Assembly: GCA_963832945.1 (NCBI GenBank)
Contig: CAWHVV010000007.1
Coordinates: 651,432-715,431, forward strand
Direction of reading: 5' to 3'
Source of the DNA: JAFEDN01 sp963832945
Lineage (GTDB): Bacteria > Pseudomonadota > Gammaproteobacteria > Coxiellales > Coxiellaceae
DNA length: 64,000 bases
Below the pieces are notes generated by a model, which did no database searches, had not been told where the DNA came from, and saw nothing but the letters and a program-made list of their open reading frames with translations. Below are positions 1-8,500 of the stretch, one piece after another. The position numbers and the translations under genes are program-made. How positions within the stretch are numbered: position 1 is the first letter of the stretch; every line of letters begins with the position of its first letter.

Positions 1-381
1 AGCCCAGTCGACTTGAGCCTGTTCACCGGGTAAGGTGCGTAAACGCAGATAGGCTTCGGGCATTGGTTGTGGCCGATGTAACGCGATCTGATGCCTAAAG
101 TGGTCTGGCCCACCGGTGTAGCCGCGTTCACAGGCCATTGAATACAGACGGCTGGCGGTGAGGTTGGGGAATCGCCCTAAAGTCTCCATGACCCAGGGTA
201 AAAAAGGGTCGAGAATGGATTTTTTAGGGACGATCACGGATTTAGAAATACCTGCCTGAGCCAGTACACGCCTGACTGTGCTGTGGTGGATGGAAAATTG
301 TCGGGCAATCGTGCCGATGGGCCATTGCTCGACATGATAGAAACGCAAGATTTTAGCTTCCAGGTCATCAGAAATAGTCAT
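1..381 (-). CDS. istA: IstA transposase, N-terminal part (runs off the window edge)
   Basis: The product starts MTISDDLEAKILRFY and has an N-terminal helix-turn-helix (around residues 20-50, with IGTIARQFSIHHSTVRRVL) as expected for IstA, the DDE transposase of IS21 elements. The frame continues through the equivalent of the RLRTLPGEQAQVDW start of the catalytic domain before reaching the window edge. Unlike copy B, this copy is not interrupted: CGGG is followed directly by CATTGG, which gives the empty target site of the inner insertion sequence in copy B. The downstream DDE region and istB cannot be seen, so whether it is active is unknown. Confidence 0.85.
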   Translation of the reverse strand, partial: MTISDDLEAKILRFYHVEQWPIGTIARQFSIHHSTVRRVLAQAGISKSVIVPKKSILDPFLPWVMETLGRFPNLTASRLYSMACERGYTGGPDHFRHQIALHRPQPMPEAYLRLRTLPGEQAQVDWA

Positions 382-398
382 TCAAGTGCTCCAAAGGT

Positions 399-854
399 TT
401 AAAGGGAAGTACACCCAGGAGGTCCTTGTGGTTGTGCTGACGCACGCACCTGGGAAAAACGGCGTAAAAAACCGGGGCGAAGGAATCTCCAGCCGGAATT
501 CCCGCAAAAATGACAGGAAGTCTCGGAGTTTTTGGCTTCAGGGACTCGCCGCCGGGTTTTTTTAACCTTGAGGATCACTAGATCATGAATGGGCGTTTCC
601 TGGGAACGGTGATGCGTTACTTTTTGTGATTGACGCTGTCTTTGGCGTTGCCGATAACGTTGTTGTCGCAGGGCTTGCCTGAGCTTACCCTGCCGGGTTT
701 GCCGGTAACGTTGAGCGGCGGCGCGCAGTGAAGTCGCTCGTGCCAGACCAGCGCAAGGACCTGGGCAATAAATCTGGCCCCGGTCACAAGCGCGGCAGAT
801 GATTACCCGGCGGCGGCAACGGGAGCAATGATATAAGCGTGCGGAATTTTCCAT
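399..854 (-). CDS. IS21-associated zinc-ribbon, arginine-rich accessory protein
   Basis: A 151-residue basic protein lying just upstream of istA on the same strand. The N-terminus carries closely spaced cysteine pairs (CSRC, then CRAC, then C at YCPGPC), consistent with a zinc ribbon, followed by an Arg/Gln-rich segment likely to bind nucleic acid and another CHFC pair near residue 115. Similar CxxC/Arg-rich ORFs accompany some IS21-like elements, from general knowledge of the family; their function is not established. It is intact here, whereas the copy-B version has lost 92 bp. Its position suggests a helper or regulator of transposition, but that is inference. Confidence 0.6.
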   Translation of the reverse strand: MENSARLYHCSRCRRRVIICRACDRGQIYCPGPCAGLARATSLRAAAQRYRQTRQGKLRQALRQQRYRQRQRQRQSQKVTHHRSQETPIHDLVILKVKKTRRRVPEAKNSETSCHFCGNSGWRFLRPGFLRRFSQVRASAQPQGPPGCTSL

Positions 855-1218
855 CAGACATCCAGCGCTGACGAAAAATAAATGGGTTAGCTGTGCGATG
901 GGATCGAAAAATGCGGTATAATAAACCCGGGTCGCGGCAGTCGAGGGGGTGACAGTGATTGGGGTTCAAAATCAACAACTTTCACCAGATAGCGTCAGCA
1001 GCGACCTTATTATCGCTCTTATTTCCATCCGTAAACTGTTTTTTATCAGAAAATTTCTTCTTTGCTTTCATCAAAAAGTCGAGTTCCCCTGAAAGTGAGT
1101 CCTCTTCCCGTGCTGTGTTCCGCGGCAGCCGTGGATAGCCGTGGACAACGTCCTTGTTGCCCACTGGCTACCCACCGCTGCTTCGCGACTCAACGCTCCG
1201 CCGTGGATAACTCGCTAT

Positions 1219-1239
1219 CCTTCGCCTTCCAGGCGAAGG
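1219..1239. repeat. Perfect hairpin in the IS21 leader (also at 16431-16451)
   Basis: CCTTCGCCT and AGGCGAAGG form a perfect 9-bp stem around TCC. It lies between the terminal repeat and the accessory gene in both element copies. It could attenuate read-through transcription into the transposase genes or be a protein-binding site. No T-tract follows immediately. Confidence 0.5.
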
Positions 1240-1372
1240 ACTTAACGCGAGTTACCCACCGCTTCGCTTTAAAAAAAGTTTTTGATAAAAAATACTGAAA
1301 TGATATTTTAGATTAATTGGTACGATTAATACTCCTTCGCCAGATTTACGCGGTTTTTAGCCGCCATCTACA

Positions 1373-2012
1373 TTGGGAGCTAAACGATCCGCAGCTTAAA
1401 GTCATTATGTTGACAGGTAAAGCGTCACAAGACACTGTCATTAAAGCTTTTAATGATAAGAAAATTCATCGTTACGTATCCAAGGGAGAACCTGATTACA
1501 AAAAACTTTATCAATATGTTAAGGAATTACAAGTTGAGTTTTTCTTTGACTTCTCAAAATTTATCCTGGATTCTCTGAAAGAAAGTAAAAATAAAATTTT
1601 GGAAAATAAATCGTTCATTGAACTTTTCGATAAAGTTGTTCGAGAAAATAATATCATTGAATACTATCTCTTAGATGAATCCGGGAGTTTCTTATTGTTA
1701 GACGAGACCGGTGATCATCAAGTTTGGCTTATTATCAAATCTAAAGCAGATTTTCACCATTTTTATGAACTTGCGCAAGACGATCGCGACTTGCCTGCTG
1801 AAACATTAAAAAAATTGAAAGATCGTAAAATATTAACGCATTTTAAAAATTTTAAAGAATCCACGACTTCCGCTCACTCATGGCATTTCCTGGAAGCTCA
1901 ACCGTTAGACAAAGAGCAGGGGTTTTATTACGCAATCACTAAAAATGACAAGCATTTTCAAATGAAACGCACTGACATTAAACCCTATCAAGAATTTTTA
2001 AATCAGGAGTAG
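1373..2012 (+). pseudogene. Two-component response regulator, N-terminus removed by IS21
   Basis: The reading frame enters directly from IS21 copy A, so its apparent first residues come from the element. From 1373 the protein reads as the second half of a receiver domain: LKVIMLTGKAS corresponds to the beta-4 strand with the conserved Thr, and IHRYVSKGEP to the beta-5 Lys region of a CheY-like fold. The phospho-acceptor Asp and acidic pocket would lie in the missing part. The remaining ~150 residues are an unrecognised C-terminal domain (DESGSFLLLDETGDHQVWLI region) that may be a sensory or output module. Without the acceptor Asp it cannot be a normal phosphorelay receiver. Confidence 0.65.
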
Positions 2013-2022
2013 TAATCCTGAT
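2002..2022 (+). terminator. Short hairpin over the stop codon of the truncated regulator
   Basis: ATCAGGA and TCCTGAT form a 7-bp stem with the stop codon in the loop. There is no U-tract, so it is at best a weak terminator or an mRNA-end structure. Confidence 0.25.
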
Positions 2023-2171
2023 AATCTTCAGTGATGTTGGTGGGTTTAATGGTACTCAAGTCAACCACTCAGAAGAAGCTTAACCATTAAAGTTATTTGC
2101 GGCATCATTTGCCAGAGTAGTATCTCAATTATTACTCATCATGTCATTGATTTCTTTCGTGCTATATCAGT

Positions 2172-2231
2172 GTCATTACGATACTGAGCTTGCGAATGGG
2201 AAGCAGTGCAAACTCGCTCAATCGTAATGAC
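2172..2231. repeat. 60-bp palindromic repeat
   Basis: GTCATTACGAT and ATCGTAATGAC are outer inverted arms around TGAGC/GCTCA inner pairs. It resembles the short dispersed palindromes (GTCATTGCGA-type) common in intracellular bacteria. It lies in a gene-free stretch between 2013 and 3345 with several similar structures. Confidence 0.5.
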
Positions 2232-2277
2232 AGCCTCACCGGCCAGGCCTGCGACGTAAATGCTTGAACAAAAACTT

Positions 2278-2399
2278 CCTGCCTATCCGGTTGTCACTTA
2301 ATATGGGGTTTATTCACACTGGAAACTTCCAAGTAAGCTAAGGCAGCCCTGTGGCGCGTTGTAGGCCCATCAGCATTATGTAACAACCGAATAGGCAGG
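2278..2399. repeat. 122-bp element with 20-bp inverted ends
   Basis: The left arm begins CCTGCCTATCCGGTTGT and the right arm ends ACAACCGAATAGGCAGG: 18 of 20 positions pair between 2278-2297 and 2380-2399. No ORF lies between them. It may be a small MITE or a degenerate IS remnant. Confidence 0.45.
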
Positions 2400-2447
2400 C
2401 AAAACTTATCAGATCATGACTCTATAGCCGCGCGTTGATTGCCATGC

Positions 2448-2608
2448 CTACATTGGCATATCATTACCCACAAATTAGTTTAACCAGTTTTTGGTCGTTT
2501 TAAGTGCAATATTTGCTTTGTATTCGCGCATTATTGAGAAAAATATAATCAATTACAGGTCAATAAAAGCCCGTAACTGACTTGTGGGTAATGATATGCT
2601 ACATTGGC
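2448..2608. mobile_element. MITE-like element with target duplication
   Basis: Inverted arms ATATCATTACCCACAA (from 2458) and TTGTGGGTAATGATAT (to 2597) close a ~140-bp non-coding unit. The flanks carry the same 10 bases, CTACATTGGC, at 2448-2457 and 2599-2608, as expected of a target-site duplication. It contains no ORF, so it would be mobilised in trans by an unseen transposase. Confidence 0.6.
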
Positions 2609-2870
2609 GGACAGTTAAAAAAAACCTTTGCCGGTAATTTTTTCAAATAAAAATTAATGTTACCCAACAGCGAAGCTACGTCACTGAGTTTACTCAGTGA
2701 CGCGCGCTTATCGCCGAAACGGTAAGTCATTTAATTTAAAATAAATTCTTGTGCCTCGCGTCACGGAAGAGGATGTGCGCCACTAAAAGAGGCGTGACGC
2801 CAGCAGCATTATTCTTGGAAAAAAACCTGCTTTAAAAATAAATCGTTGATTGTTCTATACATATTAACTA

Positions 2871-2929
2871 TTAATCAGCGGGTCGCTGGTTCGATCCCAG
2901 CACGGCCCATCAATAAAATCAAATACTTA
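2871..2929 (+). repeat. tRNA-Lys 3'-half scar (attachment-site repeat, left)
   Basis: The sequence matches the part of tRNA-Lys running from the anticodon loop through the variable loop, the T arm (GCTGG TTCGATC CCAGC) and the 3' acceptor strand ACGGCCC, followed by a decayed CCA (TCA). No 5' half precedes it, so it is not a functional tRNA. The same 59 bases recur at 11313-11371 with two mismatches. Tyrosine integrases commonly recombine within anticodon-loop or T-arm sequences and leave such 3' copies, so this is read as an att scar. Confidence 0.65.
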
Positions 2930-3345
2930 GGTTAACAGTTTTCAACGGACTGGTAGGTCCGGGTGTAATCTGGGTGTTAACCTGCCAAGAAAATAATAGA
3001 AAAAGTGAGAAGTTAATAGATTTTTAGAGAAAAATTTCACCATAACTATGGATATCAGGCATGTTCCATGTATCATTATAGATAGCTCATCTACCATCTG
3101 TTATGCAGGGTCAGTGTGGAAGGAATATCTGGAGTCGTCCTTGAGGGCGACTCTAGCCACTTTGTTTCTGAATCCGCCTTCTCTCTATTGATGTTTTATT
3201 TGTTCAAATACAGCGCATTAAAACTGCGTGCTCTAAAAATGTTGACCCTTCTTTCATCATGTGGAATTATACTGCAAATGCTATTACTTTGGGTGTCCAT
3301 CGGAGTGGGATAAAGTCAAAACTTGTAACTTATAAAAGGTAAAAA

Positions 3346-5451
3346 ATGCATAGTTCAAGTGAAGAATTGATTAAAAAAATTGCTGACAACAAGCTTTATT
3401 CTTTAGAAATTTCAAATACGGTTGCAGCAGGCGTTGAAAAATTAAGCAAAGATTATGATAAGTTTGCGAGAAATTTTATAGATAAAAATAGTTTTTATTT
3501 AGAAAAAACACACCAATTGATCTGTTTTACAGACAACCATTCTCATACTAATTATATTCAATGGACAGTTTGGGACATCTCAACCAAAAAAATGGAATCC
3601 GAAGGAAACATAAAACTGAACATGCACGAATTCAGAGCTGTCGTTCAAGTCGTTATGTTATCCGGCGAGCATTTTGCGTTTGGTGATGACGACGGATATG
3701 TTTCAATTTTTAATATAAAAACTCAGAAAATTGAGGCATCCCATAAAGCGCATAATGCTAGAATCTATGATATTTTTTATGATCCTCATACCAATCGTAT
3801 TACTACCTCAGCAGAAGATCGATCAATCTTTATAGCGAGTTATGATACAGGTCTTCTTAAATTCAACTATATTAATTGTGGCTCCAATGGAGTATTTTTT
3901 TTAGATAAAAGAGCCCGTTCGCTTGTGACTATGAATGATAAACTTTATGCGATCGGATCCTATAAGGGAGACACTACATTAAAAGAGATAGACATATTTG
4001 ATGAAAAGCATAAAACTTCTATCCTCACAGGCCCATATAGACAAATATTAAATTATTATAATGGCACTCCTTCTGGTTTTAAAAAAAATAAGATTGTATT
4101 CTCTTACAAAGACCCAGATTATCTCAGTATCTATAACTTTGATTACGCAGATGACGAAAAAATTCAATACCCTAATGATGATCCCAGGTCCGTTCATTTT
4201 ATTTCGGATGATTTAATATTGGTTAAAACAGGTCAGTATTTGTATCTCCACCAGCATAATAAGCATTTTCGAGCATTTAAACAGGTCGCACGAATCAATC
4301 CATTTTCATGTCGACGAGGTCACGCACAATGTATTGCTCTCCCAAATAAGGAATATATTGTTAATTGCCAAGAAAAATTCCTGGGACTACTCTCTTTGCA
4401 CCAAATAACACCACAATCCCTGTGCGATATTTTTTCAAACGTAAAATTAAATAAATCTATCGAACAATTAATCCTATTGGATCAAGCGCTGGAGTATAAA
4501 AATATCTATGGTTTATACCAATTAACATTGACTCGAAAAGATATACAATATAAATTTTCAAAAGAAATTGAACAACAATTAGAAATCATAACAAAATATG
4601 AAGATTTACTAGAATCAAAAACTGAAGAAATCGAGGCATTAAAATTAAAACAAGCTGAAGAGGAACAAGCGATGCATTCACTGATAGAAAGATTAGAAGA
4701 GAAAATGCAAAAAAACTATAATGAACAAAACGAAAAAATCAATCAGTTACAAAAGGAACTGAAATCGTTTCAGGCAGAGCAAAAGCAAACGAATGAAGAA
4801 ATTCTATCATTATTAAATCCCAGTCAGCCCAGCTCAACAGAGCCATTAATAGAAACGGTCAGAAAAACATCGGTCCCTGATTTACAGTTGATTCAACGGC
4901 TCCTTGCTGAAAATTCCATCGCTTATTGGAATTTAATTAAATTTTCAGGTCATGAGCATTTTGAACGTTATGCAAATGACTTAAAAGAAAAGAAAGCCAT
5001 CACCAGCGCAAAGGACCTTGCCCATGTAATCCAGACAACAGAAGTCAGGAGCAATCATAGTGAAAATTTAAAAAAGGCTCTTGACCAATTAATGGAAGAT
5101 CATAAATCACGCGCTTTACCGCCTGCCGCAAAAAAAGAAATGAGAGAATGGGTCCGACCACAAGCAAAAACATTGTTAGATGAACAGCTTAAAAAACAAG
5201 TTTTAGAATGGAAGAAAGAAACATTTAAAACAACATTCGGAGCAAATCCTGGTAGTAGCTTTGACATTTCAACACTCCCTATTCCAGAACCAAAAGAAGC
5301 ACAAATCTTAAAAGAGTTATTTGACGCTGGTTCCGAAGAAACTGAGCGTGTTATTCATGCTGCCATTCTAACATTTATGCGAGGATTAAAGGATAAATTA
5401 GAAAGACTTCCCGAATCTCAAAGCACTTCCACTGTGAGTTTGTTTAGTTAA
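3346..5451 (+). CDS. WD40-like propeller / coiled-coil protein, function unknown
   Basis: A 701-residue protein with an AAAGGT ribosome site 7 nt before ATG 3346. Residues ~50-370 read as a degenerate beta-propeller: repeating short strands with WTVWDIS, FGDDDGYVSIFNI and TTSAEDRSIFIASYD, which resemble the GH/WD spacing of WD40 repeats. Residues ~415-500 are a charged coiled coil (EIEALKLKQAEEEQ region). The C-terminal ~200 residues are helical without a recognised fold. No signal peptide or membrane segment is visible. The next gene begins 88 bp downstream on the same strand, so the two may be co-transcribed. It lies between tRNA-Lys scars and is AT-rich. WD40 propellers are protein-interaction scaffolds, so a host-interacting or complex-assembling role is plausible but unproven. 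Confidence 0.65.
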   Translation: MHSSSEELIKKIADNKLYSLEISNTVAAGVEKLSKDYDKFARNFIDKNSFYLEKTHQLICFTDNHSHTNYIQWTVWDISTKKMESEGNIKLNMHEFRAVVQVVMLSGEHFAFGDDDGYVSIFNIKTQKIEASHKAHNARIYDIFYDPHTNRITTSAEDRSIFIASYDTGLLKFNYINCGSNGVFFLDKRARSLVTMNDKLYAIGSYKGDTTLKEIDIFDEKHKTSILTGPYRQILNYYNGTPSGFKKNKIVFSYKDPDYLSIYNFDYADDEKIQYPNDDPRSVHFISDDLILVKTGQYLYLHQHNKHFRAFKQVARINPFSCRRGHAQCIALPNKEYIVNCQEKFLGLLSLHQITPQSLCDIFSNVKLNKSIEQLILLDQALEYKNIYGLYQLTLTRKDIQYKFSKEIEQQLEIITKYEDLLESKTEEIEALKLKQAEEEQAMHSLIERLEEKMQKNYNEQNEKINQLQKELKSFQAEQKQTNEEILSLLNPSQPSSTEPLIETVRKTSVPDLQLIQRLLAENSIAYWNLIKFSGHEHFERYANDLKEKKAITSAKDLAHVIQTTEVRSNHSENLKKALDQLMEDHKSRALPPAAKKEMREWVRPQAKTLLDEQLKKQVLEWKKETFKTTFGANPGSSFDISTLPIPEPKEAQILKELFDAGSEETERVIHAAILTFMRGLKDKLERLPESQSTSTVSLFS

Positions 5452-5539
5452 CGGTACTCTAAAAAATGTTTAAAGATAAAGATGAAGAATCGCTATCTAT
5501 AGAGTATTTCTCTTAATAAAAGTAAAATAGGAGTGGCAT

Positions 5540-8500
5540 ATGAGAACTGTTCGAGACAATAAACCCGTCACCGAAGCCGAACTTGATAATATTTTACCTT
5601 ATGTTGAAGCTGTTTTTTCAGGTGTTAAAAAAGGAGTTTTAAGAACGATAGACGATGTTCTGCATCCTATTGATAATATTTTATATCCCATGAGCCAACT
5701 GGTTGCTGATGCGACTATCATTGCTTCAGGTTACACATTAGATGCGATACCGGATTATCCCATGGTAGGCGGAGTTAATATTTTACAATCCGTTATAAAA
5801 AAAGACTCCCCATTGTTTCAAGACGCGGCCAAGCGCATGCGGAATAGAATTAATGGCTTAGAACAGTCTTGGAGTGATTTCGGCAGCGCTTCAAGTGTTG
5901 CGCGCGTTGAAAAACTATCTGAACTTACCACCACTCTGTTAGCACCTGGTTTCGTAGTTAAATCTGCGAAGAGCTTTATTAATTACAATCGTTTTGCACA
6001 ATTATCGCCTCCTAACTTTCATGCATTAGAAAAAATGAGCTTAGTCTTAAAACCTGTTAAAAGTCTCACTCTTCAAGAAATTCGAGGAATGAAGAATACA
6101 GAATTGATGTATGTCATTACCCAAAAAGGCGAACTCATTATGACTGATCAGGTTTATGATCATTGGCATTTAGCACGAGGTAAACCAGTTAAAGGCGCTG
6201 GAGATGTTTATATAGGAGAGCATGGCAATATTGTTGCAGTAGATAGTCGTTCAGGCAGTTTTGCACCGAAATCTGAAAAATTAGGTTCTTTAGTAGAACA
6301 TGTATTTGAGAAAAATGGCTTTACAGAAGTTAAAGGTAGATTTGAAGATTGGCATAAAAAAATATATTCGAAGCCGCTGCCTGGAACGATTATCCCAATA
6401 CCCAAAATCACTCATGACGGATTATGGCAGCCATTGACTGGAGTAGCTTTTCTTAAAGAACTCTATAAACCCAACGGAATTTTCTCGAATGGTGAACATG
6501 AACAAAAGCGATCTCAGCTCCTATTAAATACAGACGGGTCGGCTGCATCCTTTTCTTTTATTTCTACCGCTCAGGCTTCTCCTATCGAAATGAAAACAAA
6601 AACGCTTTCTCAATCAGACATATTATCAATGTTAGGGAAACAATCATTCAGTGATCATGACTTCAATAAAATCACACAATACATCGACCATACTCATCCC
6701 CATGTAGCTTCTTCCTCCAGCATTGATTTCCATCATTTAATGAGTTCTGTATTTCCAACTGGAGCAGAGAGCTTAAAAAATCAAGGACATTATTTGCTAT
6801 CTCAAGTCAGAAAAGCCGATCCGTCCATGAAAAATGCGACAGCTCATGACCTGGTTCGGCATCCTGTTTTTCAAAATGAATTAAATCTTTTTCAATACGG
6901 TGCTAACCTTTCGTGGAATCAAACCCAATTACTGGCTTTAACAGCTTCGCAACTGAAAGGCAGTGATTTAAAGATTTCAGAACGGCCTGATATGAAATCG
7001 GTTAAAAAAACGTTAGATTCACTAGAATCTACGATCAAAACAGATTTATCGGATTCAAAAAAAAGCCAAGTTCTCCAGTGGGTTGATGCTGAATCCAAAA
7101 AAATAGCTTGGCCTGAAGTAAAAACCAGCCCAGCGCAACTCGATCGCACTTCTATCACTTGGGCTGGGGTAAATGCAAGCTGCCTCATTGCCAGTGACCT
7201 GGCTTTATTGACAGGCAATCACGGCGTTGCTAAAAAAATAACGACGCTAGGGGAGACCGCGATAGGATTTTCCACTGGCATGCAATTAATGGCTGTTCAT
7301 CCTGTTTTAGGTCTGGCTGGCATAGCGCACTCTCTGATGCGCTGTGTTATCTCATTTTTTGATGATGATGACGATGATGGACTAGGAGAGCAATTAGGTG
7401 CAATTCAAGGAAGTATCGTGCACGGAATTAATCATGTGTTAACACAGCAACATGAAATAGCACAAGACTTATCAAAAAAGATCATTTTTGCCCACCAAGC
7501 TGCCATGAATCGTTTTGATCATATTGATCACAGTTTGATTGATATACAGCAAACCGTATTACATAGCTACAGACAATTGTCTATGCAGCAAATTCATATC
7601 AGTCGGCAGATAGACGGCTTAACACGCCAACTGAGTGAAACCGAGCAAAATATTTTAACAGGGCTACAGAAAGCCCATCAAAGCATCACACAGTGTTTGC
7701 AGATTGTTGGGCAAAGTATGATGCGGAATTTTAACGCCCTCTGTGAGCAGGTGAATGTGGGTTTGGGCAGTTTGGATACGCATATTAAAAATGTAGAATA
7801 CCGATTGGGTATGCAAGTGGCCAATTATTCCTTTATGCAAAAACACTTATCTTTAGAAATTTTGCATGAACAACAGCAAACCAGAGATATATTATTGTCC
7901 AGTACAGCACAGCAGCATCAGAAGGATCGCGAACAGCTTGAAGAAAAGCATCAGAAGAAATTAGCGCTTAAAAAAGACTGGTTTGAAAAAACGACTTCTT
8001 ATGCGGAACGCGTATTAGGAAAGATACCACCTAAAAAAATTAAATTAGATAAATTGGCGCTTGCTTTAGAAAAAAGTCTTAACCCGCCAGACGAAAAGGA
8101 AACATTAAAAGCAAAAACCATCTGTACTGAAATTGGATGGGAAGATCAATGGAAAAAAACAGACCCGGTTGATGTTATCAATATATTGCGCCAAATATGT
8201 TATGAAGAAGGATCTGATTTTAAACAAAATGAATTAGTAAAAAATTCATTTCCACATTTTCATGCATCATTAGTCAATCTTCATGCTTATTTAAAAGTGC
8301 TAAAACAAAGCAAATCCGTTGACTCGGAATTATTTGAACAATTACAACTTTATGTCAATAAATTGCGTGAAATTTTGTACTTTTGCCATGCTTTAGCAGA
8401 TCCATCATTTATCAAATCCATCTTTTCTCGTGCTGGAAAATCAACAGAAATTGCAGGGAATTTATTAGAAAAAATGTTTCAACAATTTCAGAACGAATGG

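Larger units (their letters stand above)
1..1372 (-). mobile_element. IS21-family element, copy A (one end; rest lies off the window)
   Basis: Positions 1-1372 are nearly identical to 13514-13572 plus 15356-16584, so this is a second copy of the same IS21-type element. Read on the minus strand the outer end begins TGTAGATGGCGGCTAAAAA, the typical TGT...GGCGGC start of IS21-family terminal repeats. Identity between the copies stops exactly after position 1372 (equivalent to 16584), which fixes this boundary. The istA-distal half and istB lie off the left edge. About 500 bases between the terminal repeat and the accessory gene hold no convincing gene: two short opposed ORFs there are conserved only because the element is duplicated. 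Confidence 0.85.

Noticed and set aside
982..1298. Two opposed short ORFs in the IS21 leader, repeated at 16194-16510
   Set aside because: Conserved only as part of the duplicated element; they overlap antiparallel and include a hairpin.
3116..3313. 65-codon ORF before the propeller gene
   Set aside because: Starts over a hairpin (GAGTCGTCC/GGGCGACTC), has no ribosome site and no recognisable sequence.
2013..3345. Possible CRISPR-like array from the clustered repeats
   Set aside because: The repeats are different inverted structures without regular spacing or common direct repeat.
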